From: Rhizobium sp. NRK18
GTDB taxonomy: Bacteria; Pseudomonadota; Alphaproteobacteria; Rhizobiales; Rhizobiaceae
Length of the DNA: 64,000 nt
Direction: 5' to 3'
NCBI RefSeq assembly: GCF_024385575.1
Contig: NZ_JANFMV010000001.1
Location: 2,633,681 to 2,697,680 of the forward strand
A model generated the notes under the pieces. The model was not told the DNA's origin and did not search any database. It was given only the letters and a program-made list of their open reading frames with translations. Position 1 is the stretch's first letter. Each line of letters begins with the position of its first letter. This document shows, in pieces, positions 19,355-27,272 of this stretch. The translations under genes and the position numbers were made by a program.

Positions 19355-19951
19355 ATGGCCTCTCCCGCTCTCAACATCCCCAACCTCCTGACCTACGGCC
19401 GCATTCTGGCCGTGCCGTTGATCGTGCTGTGCTTCTTCGCCGAAGGATCGCTGCACATGACGGACGTGGCGCGCTGGACGGCGCTTGGCCTGTTCATCGC
19501 GGCTTCGGTCACGGATTTCTTCGACGGCTATCTGGCGCGCATCTGGAACCAGACCTCCAATATCGGCCGCATGCTCGATCCGATCGCCGACAAGCTTCTG
19601 GTCGCCACCTGCCTGCTGCTGCTCGCCGCCGACACGGAAAAGACGATTGCCGGCTGGTCGCTGTGGGCCGCGATCATCATTCTCTGCCGCGAAATATTGG
19701 TCTCGGGTCTGCGCGAATATCTGGCCGAACTGAAGGTCAGCGTACCGGTGACGCGGATCGCCAAGTGGAAGACCACCGTGCAGATGATTGCACTCGGCTT
19801 CCTGCTGGCCGGTCCGGCCGGCGACAAGTATTTCGCCTACACCACCGATCTCGGCATCGCGCTGCTGTGGCTCGCCGCCCTGCTGACGGTCTACACCGGC
19901 TATGATTATTTCCGGGCCGGCCTGAAGCACGTCGTCGGAGATGAAGTGTGA
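19355..19951 (+). CDS. pgsA: CDP-diacylglycerol-glycerol-3-phosphate 3-phosphatidyltransferase
   Basis: A 198-residue integral membrane enzyme making phosphatidylglycerol phosphate, the committed step to PG and cardiolipin. The CDP-alcohol phosphotransferase signature D..DG..AR........G...D...D is intact (TDFFDGYLAR...GRMLDPIADK, about residues 48-78), and four to five membrane segments are visible. The ATG at MASPALNIPNLLTYGR was chosen over an upstream TTG because it begins the conserved N-terminal NIPNLLTYGRI. The final codons overlap the GTG start of moaD. Confidence 0.95.
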   Translation: MASPALNIPNLLTYGRILAVPLIVLCFFAEGSLHMTDVARWTALGLFIAASVTDFFDGYLARIWNQTSNIGRMLDPIADKLLVATCLLLLAADTEKTIAGWSLWAAIIILCREILVSGLREYLAELKVSVPVTRIAKWKTTVQMIALGFLLAGPAGDKYFAYTTDLGIALLWLAALLTVYTGYDYFRAGLKHVVGDEV

Positions 19952-20202
19952 CGAAGCTCGTCTATTTCGCCTGGGTGCGCGAAAAGATCGGCAAGGCGGA
20001 GGAGGATCTCGCCCTGCCTGCCGAGGTGGAGACGGTCTCGGACCTCATCGACTATCTGAAGGCGCAGGGCGAGGAATATGACGCGGCGCTGCAGTTCCCG
20101 AAAGCGATCCGGGTGGCGATCAACCAGGAGCATGTCGAACACGACGAACGCATTGCCGGCGCCCGGGAAATCGGCATCTTCCCACCAATGACGGGTGGGT
20201 GA
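19948..20202 (+). CDS. moaD: Molybdopterin synthase sulfur-carrier subunit
   Basis: An 84-residue ubiquitin-like sulfur carrier. It ends in the required Gly-Gly (PPMTGG), which is adenylated and thiocarboxylated by MoeB-type enzymes, then donates sulfur to precursor Z in complex with MoaE. The start is a GTG overlapping the pgsA TGA (GTGA), so translation is coupled to lipid synthesis although the roles are unrelated. The start LVYFAWVREKIGK is typical of MoaD. Confidence 0.95.
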   Translation: MTKLVYFAWVREKIGKAEEDLALPAEVETVSDLIDYLKAQGEEYDAALQFPKAIRVAINQEHVEHDERIAGAREIGIFPPMTGG

Positions 20203-20335
20203 GCCGCGATCCGCAAAGCGGAGCAATCGATCCAGTGAGTCGATTGCAGCGTCGAACGCCTGGAGCCATGCGAAGGGCCAGGAAATCGTCGCCTTGCGCG
20301 CAACATCTAGAACCGAATCTGAAGACAGTACGGCC
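20203..20335 (+). repeat. Palindromic intergenic element between moaD and moaE
   Basis: A 133-base spacer made of stacked dyads: CCGC-AAA-GCGG at 20211-20221, a perfect 8-bp GCAATCGA facing TCGATTGC at 20223-20247, and CCTGG facing CCAGG at 20259-20282. The look and size resemble the intergenic mosaic palindromes of Rhizobiaceae (RIME-like), but family membership is not verified. I found no second copy in the window. Confidence 0.55.
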
Positions 20336-20806
20336 ATGACCAAGATCGTCCCCACCATCCGCGTCCAGCGCGAGGATTTCGACCTTGCCGCCGAATGCGC
20401 GAGGCTGACGGCGGGCCGTGCCGACATCGGCGCGGTGGTAACCTTCACCGGGCTTTGCCGTGATGAAGGCGGTACGCTTTCGGCTCTGGAGCTCGAGCAT
20501 TATCCCGGCATGGCGGAGGCCGAGATTTCCCGCATCGCCGGGCTGGCGATCGAGCGCTTTGAGCTGCAGGGCCTGACCGCGATCCACCGCTTCGGCAAGA
20601 TCTCGCCCGGCGAGAATATCGTCCTGGTCATTGCCGCCGCCGCGCACCGCCAGGCCGCCTTCGACGGCGCCAATTTCGTGATGGACTTTCTCAAGACCTC
20701 CGCCCCTTTCTGGAAGAAGGAATATCAGGCGGACGGAAAGCTCGGTGACTGGGTGTCGGCAAAGGACGCCGACGACCGCGCGCAGGAAAAATGGCAGACA
20801 CAATAA
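20336..20806 (+). CDS. moaE: Molybdopterin synthase catalytic subunit
   Basis: A 156-residue enzyme converting precursor Z to molybdopterin with two MoaD thiocarboxylates. The start MTKIVPTIRVQRED was chosen over upstream frame extension, which reads through the palindromic element. Conserved segments include GAVVTFTGLCRDE (about 36-48), LELEHYPGMAE, the histidine-rich IHRFGKISPGE, and FWKKEY with the catalytic lysine near residue 125. The cofactor could serve the molybdopterin oxidoreductase encoded at 10.9-13.0 kb, among others. Confidence 0.96.
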   Translation: MTKIVPTIRVQREDFDLAAECARLTAGRADIGAVVTFTGLCRDEGGTLSALELEHYPGMAEAEISRIAGLAIERFELQGLTAIHRFGKISPGENIVLVIAAAAHRQAAFDGANFVMDFLKTSAPFWKKEYQADGKLGDWVSAKDADDRAQEKWQTQ

Positions 20807-20833
20807 AAAACGGCACCCGAGCGGCGCCGTTTT
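20807..20833. terminator. Intrinsic terminator between moaE and ndk
   Basis: An 8-bp stem (AAAACGGC facing GCCGTTTT) with an 11-base loop begins at the moaE stop codon and has A and T runs on its flanks. It can serve both converging genes. Confidence 0.75.
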
Positions 20834-20878
20834 CACGAGTCTTTTCAAACCGGTCCGAAGACCGGCTCACAGAGTGAT

Positions 20879-21301
20879 TCAGCCGACGATTTCGGTGCCG
20901 GAGAACCAGTAGGCGATTTCTTCGGCAGCGGTTTCCGGAGCGTCGGAGCCGTGAACGGAGTTTTCGCCGATCGACAGGGCGTGAACCTTGCGGATGGTGC
21001 CTTCGGCAGCGTTTGCCGGGTTGGTGGCGCCCATGACTTCGCGGTTCTTGGCGATTGCGTTTTCACCTTCGAGAACCTGAACGACGGTCGGGCCGGACGA
21101 CATGAAGTCGACCAGTTCGCCGAAGAACGGACGTTCCTTGTGAACGGCGTAGAAGCCTTCGGCTTCGCGGCGGCTCATCCAGACGCGCTTGGATGCGACG
21201 ACGCGCAGGCCGACATCTTCGAGCATCTTGGTGATGGCGCCGGTCAGGTTGCGCTTGGTGGCGTCCGGCTTGATCATGGAGAAGGTGCGTTCAATCGCCA
21301 T
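20879..21301 (-). CDS. ndk: Nucleoside diphosphate kinase
   Basis: A 140-residue housekeeping kinase that equilibrates NTP pools by a phospho-histidine ping-pong mechanism. The start [19 protein letters not shown] and the active-site [12 protein letters not shown] (His near residue 117) are canonical, as is the [14 protein letters not shown] segment. Length is exactly as expected. It is monocistronic and converges on moaE across a terminator. Confidence 0.98.
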   Translation of the reverse strand: MAIERTFSMIKPDATKRNLTGAITKMLEDVGLRVVASKRVWMSRREAEGFYAVHKERPFFGELVDFMSSGPTVVQVLEGENAIAKNREVMGATNPANAAEGTIRKVHALSIGENSVHGSDAPETAAEEIAYWFSGTEIVG

Positions 21302-21420
21302 TTCGGTTTCATCCCTTGCATTGATTGAGGAGGTTTGGGCGGCTCAATAGCCGCCTTCCGCCTGCAAAACAAGAGGGACGAGGACAGAATCGCCGGCCGA
21401 CGAGCGGCCCGGCGAGGCTA

Positions 21421-22110
21421 TCAAGCGGCATCGACCGAGCGACCGAGCCCGTCGTGAAGGTCGAGGCAACCTTCGAACCAGTCATTGACCGGATCGCCGG
21501 CCGCCAGCACCTTGGCATCGGAGACGATCCTCAGCCACTGCAGCGCGCCGAACAGGATGTAATCGGCAAACAGCGGGCTGTCGCCGCCGAGGAAGGGCTG
21601 GAACTTCAGCATGTGCCGCATCGGCTCGAGCTTGGCGGAAAAGCCGGCGATTTCCTGCTCGCGGCCGGCCGCCACCTCTTCCAGCGAGCGAGAGAAACGC
21701 TGCTCGCGATTTTCACGAAAATAGGCCTGATCCTTGGGGGCCAGCATGTCGTGGATGTCGAGAATGGCGATCTTCGTGATCGCCGGATGCACGACGAACT
21801 GCGAATAGCCCTCGACGAAGCGCGACAGGGCCTTGCCGCCTTCCCCGCGAAACAGCGACGGCGTCTCGGGATAGGTCGCATCCAGATAGAGAGCGATCCG
21901 GAAACTGTCGATCACCACCGTGCCGTTGTCGACGAGAAGCGGAACCGTCTTGGTCGCGCCGCCCTCGATATGCGGGATGCCGGTAAACGGCGTCGGGACT
22001 TCCCGGTAGGCGAGCCCCTTGTGGGCCAGCGCCATCTTGGTCTTCCACACATGCGGAGAAAAGGGACGTGTCTCGTCGGCACCGCACAGCGAGTAAAGCA
22101 ATCTGGTCAT
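21421..22110 (-). CDS. Glutathione S-transferase family protein
   Basis: A 229-residue GST-fold protein, distinct from the GST at 14.8 kb. The start MTRLLYSLCGADE was chosen because an upstream extension has no family sequence. The N-terminal thioredoxin-like domain contains a cysteine (SLCGAD) near residue 9, the cis-Pro equivalent TKTVPLLVDNGTVV, and the SNAIL-type serine segment IDSFRIALYLD. The rest is helical. A Cys-type active site suggests thiol-transferase rather than conjugation activity, but this is inference. Confidence 0.82.
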   Translation of the reverse strand: MTRLLYSLCGADETRPFSPHVWKTKMALAHKGLAYREVPTPFTGIPHIEGGATKTVPLLVDNGTVVIDSFRIALYLDATYPETPSLFRGEGGKALSRFVEGYSQFVVHPAITKIAILDIHDMLAPKDQAYFRENREQRFSRSLEEVAAGREQEIAGFSAKLEPMRHMLKFQPFLGGDSPLFADYILFGALQWLRIVSDAKVLAAGDPVNDWFEGCLDLHDGLGRSVDAA

Positions 22111-22266
22111 CAAACGGGGGCTCCAATGGTTTCGGCAATGTTTTGGGCGGGGCAATCATAGCAGGTCATCGCGACATGATAATCCAATCAGTATTTTTCA
22201 TGGATCCGGCTGTTTCCAAACCGCCCCGCCCGGCTGACAATCCGCCACAAAGAAACGGAGGATTTC

Positions 22267-22779
22267 ATGCGCGATCACTTCAAGATGTTTGCCGCCTATA
22301 ACCGCTGGGCCAATAGCCTGCTCTACGCGGCGGCGTCCGATCTGACGACAGAGGAATTCAACGCCGACAAGGGCGCCTTCTTCGGTTCGCTTTGCGGCAC
22401 GCTCAACCATGTCCTGCTGGCCGACCGGATCTGGATGAAGCGCTTCACCGGCACGGGCGACGTCCCGGCGCGGCTCGATGGCGTCCTCTATCCGGAGTTC
22501 GCCGATCTTTCGAATGCCCGCAGGCAGGAAGACGAGCGGATCTTCGACTGGATCGCCAGCCTGACGGAAGAACAGCTCGCCGCCGAGATCACCTACACGC
22601 CGATCACCAATCCGGTGACGATCACGCAGAGCCTTACCCCGACCCTGTTCCATTTCTTCAACCATCACACGCATCATCGCGGCCAGGCGCATATGACGCT
22701 GACGGCGCTCGGAAAGCCGTCACTCGCCCTCGACCTCATCTATTTCCTGCGATCGGATGACGGCGCCGCCTACGCCTGA
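22267..22779 (+). CDS. DinB-family metal-binding protein
   Basis: A 170-residue four-helix-bundle protein of the DinB/YfiT superfamily. A good ribosome site (CGGAGG) precedes the ATG. The likely metal-binding histidines are in LNHVLLADRIW (about residue 47) and the C-terminal HHTHHRGQAH (about 135-144). Family members are often putative thiol-dependent transferases; this one has no distinguishing neighbour, so function is not assigned. Confidence 0.85.
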   Translation: MRDHFKMFAAYNRWANSLLYAAASDLTTEEFNADKGAFFGSLCGTLNHVLLADRIWMKRFTGTGDVPARLDGVLYPEFADLSNARRQEDERIFDWIASLTEEQLAAEITYTPITNPVTITQSLTPTLFHFFNHHTHHRGQAHMTLTALGKPSLALDLIYFLRSDDGAAYA

Positions 22780-22898
22780 TGCCAACGGACCGTTAACCGT
22801 CAGATCAGCTTTTCGGCGAGCAACGCCTTGATTTTCACGCGAAATTAAACGGCTCGCGCCCCTACTGCCGCAAAAGCTTTAGGTGGCGGAGGCGCGTC

Positions 22899-23942
22899 AT
22901 GTGGTCGATCGACCGGAAGAAGACGGAAGCGGACAATATCAATGCCCTGATGCAACGGCTCAAGGTCCGGGGCTTGCCGCGCAATTACGAGCTCTTCTAC
23001 GAGGCGCTCTACGGCGCCCAGGACGAGTTGCGCAAGGACATCACCGCGCTCGGCGTCGGTCCTGGCCAGGTGCTGATCGACGAGGTCGGGCTGAAACACC
23101 GCCTGCCCGGCTTCTGGGGGCACCGCGCCGAGCAGGCGGCCGCCAACCAGTCACGGGTGATCCGCTCTCTCTCCGAACATATCGGCCTTGCGAGCACCGG
23201 CAAGACCAACTTCCTGCGTTCGCTCGAGACCGTCACCGGCGCGCTCGATGGCGCGACGGAGGATGAGGCAAGAGCCATCATCGCCCAGGCCGCGTTTCTC
23301 GGCGAGGCATTGTCGGACGTGACCCGCTTCGAGCAGCAGCTCGTCGAGAAGCTTGAGAAAGGCCTCGAACAGCTGGACGCCGGCGACCGGTTCCGCGAAC
23401 GCGCGGCGGAAGCGACGCTCCGCGACCGGCTGACCAGCCTGCCGAACCGCGCGGCCCTGCAGCGCAAGCTCGCCGACGCCTATGACGGCGCGACCGTGCC
23501 GCAGGACATGGCGTTGATCATCGCCGACGTCGACGGCTTCGCGCTGTTCAACCGCACCTATGGCGCAAGCGCCGGCAACCGCGTCCTCAAGCAACTCGGC
23601 ACGATCTTCCGCAAGGCAGTGAAAAAGGACGATTTCGCGGCTCGTTCCGGCGGCGACGAATTCGCCTTCATCCTTCATGACGTCAGCAAGGAGGACGCGG
23701 TCGGCATTGCCGCGCGGCTGCGTACCCAGGTCGAGGACAATCTGATTTTCGCGTCCGAAATGGTCGGCCCGCCGCTGACGCTGTCCTTCGGGCTGGCAAT
23801 GACGGCGAACGCACCCTCGCCGGCCCATCTGCGGGCCCAGGCGGAGGCGGCACTTGCCGCCGCACGCGCAAACGAGCGTACGCCGGTGGTCGCCTTCGGG
23901 CCGGATATCGCCCGCGCCAACATGCGCAACAGCGTCGCCTGA
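22899..23942 (+). CDS. GGDEF-domain diguanylate cyclase
   Basis: A 347-residue protein without membrane segments. Residues 1-165 are a helical N-terminal region (RGLPRNYELFYEALYGAQ...), and 176-340 a GGDEF domain that condenses two GTP into cyclic di-GMP. The catalytic loop is intact (RSGGDEFAF, GGDEF at 251-255) with metal-binding Asp in IIADVDGF near 210-212. The inhibitory I-site, normally RxxD five residues before GGDEF, reads KKDD at 242-245, so feedback inhibition may be weak. No phosphodiesterase partner is adjacent. Confidence 0.93.
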   Translation: MWSIDRKKTEADNINALMQRLKVRGLPRNYELFYEALYGAQDELRKDITALGVGPGQVLIDEVGLKHRLPGFWGHRAEQAAANQSRVIRSLSEHIGLASTGKTNFLRSLETVTGALDGATEDEARAIIAQAAFLGEALSDVTRFEQQLVEKLEKGLEQLDAGDRFRERAAEATLRDRLTSLPNRAALQRKLADAYDGATVPQDMALIIADVDGFALFNRTYGASAGNRVLKQLGTIFRKAVKKDDFAARSGGDEFAFILHDVSKEDAVGIAARLRTQVEDNLIFASEMVGPPLTLSFGLAMTANAPSPAHLRAQAEAALAAARANERTPVVAFGPDIARANMRNSVA

Positions 23943-23968
23943 ACGCGCAAGCGGGCCACGCTGCGACC

Positions 23969-24760
23969 CTAGCCCGGTTCGGGGTCCCGCCCGACCTTGC
24001 GCAGCAGATACATCGCATGCAGCAGCAGCGGCAGGACCACCAGAACCGGTACCAGTTGCTGATACCAGGGAATGTTTGCCGCGACCTCGTTAAGCGACTG
24101 GCCCTCTGCCTGCGCGGACGCGGAACGGACGATCGTCAGAAGTGAAAAGTCCCAGAGTGCGTGCAGGATCATGGCTGGATAGAGCGAGCCGGAGCGTATC
24201 CGCACCGCCAGGAACAACAATCCGCTCATGGTCGCCGCCAGTGCCTGGAGTGCGGCGCCGAGCAGATTGCCCGTGAACAGGGCGTTCAGGACGTGGACGA
24301 CGCCGAAGACCAGCGTGACGACGATGATCGCCGGCCAGATGCGCATCACCCGCCGCACGCCGCTGAACAAGACGCCGCGAAACATCGTCTCTTCGGAAAT
24401 ACCGACCAGCATCGTGTTGATGAGCACGAGCAGGACGATGTGCGGCGGCGGCAGGCCGAGCGAAACGGCCGAGGCGAACATGACGGCGATATAGACAGCC
24501 GGCAGCCACACGATGCCGAACAGGCCCGGCCGAGGCCTATTGAAGCCGAGATCGCGCCAGCGAAAAATCACGGCGATCAGCAGAATGAACGCCGACGCAT
24601 AGAAAAACTGCCAGGCAACGCCTGCGGACACGAGCTCGGAAATGTCGGTTGCGCCCTCCGGCGCGACGCCGGTCAGTGACGTGACGGCAATCCACAGCAC
24701 GAACGCCGCGATCGCGATGGGGAGCGTACCTTCGGTGCGGCTCCAGGACTTGGCGTTCAT
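23969..24760 (-). CDS. CPBP-family intramembrane glutamic endopeptidase
   Basis: A 263-residue polytopic membrane protein of the CAAX-protease/bacteriocin-processing family. Motif 1 is EETMFRG near residue 126 (two catalytic glutamates plus Arg), motif 2 VFGVVHVLN near 163, and motif 3 ALWDFSLL near 212. The start MNAKSWSR follows a GGAG ribosome site. Substrates are unknown; prokaryotic members are sometimes linked to bacteriocin self-immunity, but no bacteriocin gene is seen here. It converges on the GGDEF gene. Confidence 0.85.
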   Translation of the reverse strand: MNAKSWSRTEGTLPIAIAAFVLWIAVTSLTGVAPEGATDISELVSAGVAWQFFYASAFILLIAVIFRWRDLGFNRPRPGLFGIVWLPAVYIAVMFASAVSLGLPPPHIVLLVLINTMLVGISEETMFRGVLFSGVRRVMRIWPAIIVVTLVFGVVHVLNALFTGNLLGAALQALAATMSGLLFLAVRIRSGSLYPAMILHALWDFSLLTIVRSASAQAEGQSLNEVAANIPWYQQLVPVLVVLPLLLHAMYLLRKVGRDPEPG

Positions 24761-24912
24761 GCTTGCTCCGGCTTTCGAGGGACCCTGTGCCAATAGCGTT
24801 GCGCACCGGCATCAAGGACATAGGGGGAAATGGTCGGAAATACCACAGACACAGAATGCCATTGGCGGTATATGGTTCCGGGAGCGCCTCCGCAGACATC
24901 GGTCGAACAGGA

Positions 24913-24948
24913 ACGGGGCCCCGCGGCTGTCACGCCGCGAGGCCCCGT
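24913..24948 (-). terminator. Long GC-rich hairpin downstream of the chemoreceptor
   Basis: A 15-bp stem with one mismatch (ACGGGGCCCCGCGGC facing GCCGCGAGGCCCCGT) and a six-base loop lies 25 bases beyond the chemoreceptor stop on the minus strand. T residues after it are few, so it may act as an mRNA-stabilising or weak termination hairpin. Confidence 0.6.
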
Positions 24949-24972
24949 GAATTCGATAGCCGGTCGACCCGA

Positions 24973-26907
24973 TCAGAATTCCTGCCAGTCATCCTTGGTT
25001 GCGACAGCCGCGCCGCCGGATGCACTTACCCATTTAGCCGGCGCTGCATATGCCTGCCTTGCCGGAGCCTGCGCCATGGTGCGCGCGGTCTGGCGAAGGG
25101 TCGACGATTGCGCCGTGGCGATGCCGTCCAGCTGGAACTGGCCGACGAGGTCGCGAAGCCGCATGGCTTCCTGAGCAAGCGAATTGGAGGCGGCGTTGGA
25201 CTGCTCCACCATCGCGGCATTCTGCTGCGTCGTCTGGTCCATCGAGTTCACCGCCGTATTGACTTCGGCGAGGCCCACGGACTGCTCCCTGGCCGAGGTG
25301 GCAATGGCTTCCATATGGCCGTTGATCTCTACGATGAACCCGCCGATGGTCTTCAACGCCTCGCCGGCATCGCGAACGAGCTTGACGCCGCCTTCGACTT
25401 CGGTGGACGAGGTCTGGATCAGCGCCTTGATTTCCTTGGCAGCCTGGGCGGAGCGCTGCGCAAGCTCGCGCACCTCCTGGGCAACGACGGCGAAGCCCTT
25501 GCCGGCATCGCCGGCACGCGCCGCCTCGACGCCGGCGTTCAGTGCAAGCAGGTTCGTCTGGAAGGCGATCTCGTCAATGACGCCGATAATGTTGGAGATC
25601 TGCTGCGAACTCGCCTCGATCTTCTTCATCGCCTCTTCGGCCGTGGAAACGACTTGCGCCGATTTGACGGCTGACTGGTTGGCGCGGGTTGCGACCGAGC
25701 GGGCCTCTTCCGTGCGCTTCGTCGAGCTCGTAACGTTGGCGGTGATCTCGTCAAGCGCGGCGGCTGTTTCCTCAAGCGAGGCGGCCTGCTGTTCGGTGCG
25801 CTTGGAGAGATCGTTTGCGCCGGCGGCAATCTCGCGGGTGCCGTTGTCGATCGAGGATGCGGTTCCGGCAATCGACGACATGGCGGCGCCGAGCTGGCTG
25901 ACAGACTGGTTGAAGTCGTGGCGCAGCGCCTCGAAATCCGGAGCGAAAGCCTCTGTCAGCTGGAAGGCAAGGTCGCCGGCGGCAAGGCGCTTCAGGCCCG
26001 CGGCAAGCCCGGAGGTGGCGATCCGCAGCCGTTCAGCGGCATCGGCCTCTGCCTTTTCCTGCGAAGCAATGCGATCAGCTTCGGCCTTGCGACGATTTTC
26101 TTCGGCTTCGGCCTCTAGACGCTTGTTGGCGATGGCCGCCTGGCGGAAGACCTCAACGGCGCCGGCCATGGAGCCGATTTCATCGGCGCGGCCGGCAAAC
26201 GGCACATCCGAGGCAGTATCACCGGCGGCCAGTGCCTTCATCGCATCGGTGATGCGGTTGATCGGGCGGGCGATGCCGGTCAGGGCGAAGATCATGGACC
26301 CGAGGACGACGAGCCCCACCACGCCAAGCGACGCAAACATGATCGCCCGCGTCGAGGAATAGGCTTCACCGCTAGCGGCATAAGCCAGTTGCGAGCCATC
26401 ATGGTTGATCTTGATGAGTTCGACCAACAGATTGGAGGCCCCGTCGTAGTCGGCATCCATCTGGCCCTTGAACAGGGTCGCGGCTTCTTCGTTCTGGTTG
26501 GCGCGCGAAAGCGTCATCAGTTTCTCGTGAAGGACAAGATAATCCGCCCATTCCTTCGCAAACTCCTGATAAACCTGACGTTCGTGCTCGGAGGATATCA
26601 GGGCCTCGTACTGCTTGCGCAACGTGACGATATTATCGCCGACGGCCTTGATGTCGGCTTCGGCTGAGGCCATCTCCGCCTCGTTGGTGGACATGATGTG
26701 CGCGCCTTCGCCGATGCGGAAGTCAGACGTCGCGGTATTGATCGTATTCACCACCTCGACGCTGGGCAGCCAGTTCGTCGAAATCTCCGTGGTGGCCTCG
26801 TTCGTGGTGGCGAGCCCCTTGACGGCGATGTAGCCGAGAGCTGCGGACATGATGGCGATCGACGCGAACACAGCGGTCAGCGACGCCTTGATACTCGGTC
26901 TTTTCAT
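24973..26907 (-). CDS. Methyl-accepting chemotaxis protein with C-terminal CheR-tether-like tail
   Basis: A 644-residue receptor. The start MKRPSIKASLTAVFAS has a GGAGG ribosome site. Order: membrane segment about 10-30, a helical periplasmic four-helix-bundle-like sensor to about 185, second membrane segment (MFASLGVVGLVVLGSMIF), HAMP (GIARPINRITDAMKALAAGD), linker coiled coil, and the signalling domain with the hairpin tip [23 protein letters not shown]. The protein ends in DDWQEF, close to the WxxF pentapeptides that tether CheR/CheB in rhizobial and enteric receptors. The ligand is unknown. No che genes are nearby. Confidence 0.93.
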   Translation of the reverse strand: MKRPSIKASLTAVFASIAIMSAALGYIAVKGLATTNEATTEISTNWLPSVEVVNTINTATSDFRIGEGAHIMSTNEAEMASAEADIKAVGDNIVTLRKQYEALISSEHERQVYQEFAKEWADYLVLHEKLMTLSRANQNEEAATLFKGQMDADYDGASNLLVELIKINHDGSQLAYAASGEAYSSTRAIMFASLGVVGLVVLGSMIFALTGIARPINRITDAMKALAAGDTASDVPFAGRADEIGSMAGAVEVFRQAAIANKRLEAEAEENRRKAEADRIASQEKAEADAAERLRIATSGLAAGLKRLAAGDLAFQLTEAFAPDFEALRHDFNQSVSQLGAAMSSIAGTASSIDNGTREIAAGANDLSKRTEQQAASLEETAAALDEITANVTSSTKRTEEARSVATRANQSAVKSAQVVSTAEEAMKKIEASSQQISNIIGVIDEIAFQTNLLALNAGVEAARAGDAGKGFAVVAQEVRELAQRSAQAAKEIKALIQTSSTEVEGGVKLVRDAGEALKTIGGFIVEINGHMEAIATSAREQSVGLAEVNTAVNSMDQTTQQNAAMVEQSNAASNSLAQEAMRLRDLVGQFQLDGIATAQSSTLRQTARTMAQAPARQAYAAPAKWVSASGGAAVATKDDWQEF

Positions 26908-27272
26908 GGATTCGGTCCTCCAACGGTCGAATATGGCAATATCAACAGTCATCCGCTCCGCAATGAATAGACCCGAAGGTGGAGGGGCCGCGGGGCGCAA
27001 GAGGCGTCACGCGCCATTCAGATCGCAAGAAGGAGCAACAGACGGTTCACTATCAGATCTAGGCATTCAGCTTTAAAGAATCGTCAACAAATTCTCCGGT
27101 GCGCAAATAAATTGAGCGGTTACGGTACTTTCTCTTTTCGACTGCGATCCGAGATTGAGTTCTTCTAATACCCAGAAACCAAGATCATCCCTAGGTTCAT
27201 GGTTACCGATTTCGAGACCGAACGGGCATGCGCCCTCTTGCTTTGCGCGAAGTCCTCCGCCAAAACGCCGGC
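26908..27272. promoter_or_regulatory. Divergent region between chemoreceptor and ABC-F gene
   Basis: A 365-base gap upstream of both divergent genes. The middle (27060-27180) is AT-richer than its flanks and is the likely promoter zone, but I cannot identify a confident promoter or dyad. Short open frames overlap the region and show no coding character. Confidence 0.3.
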
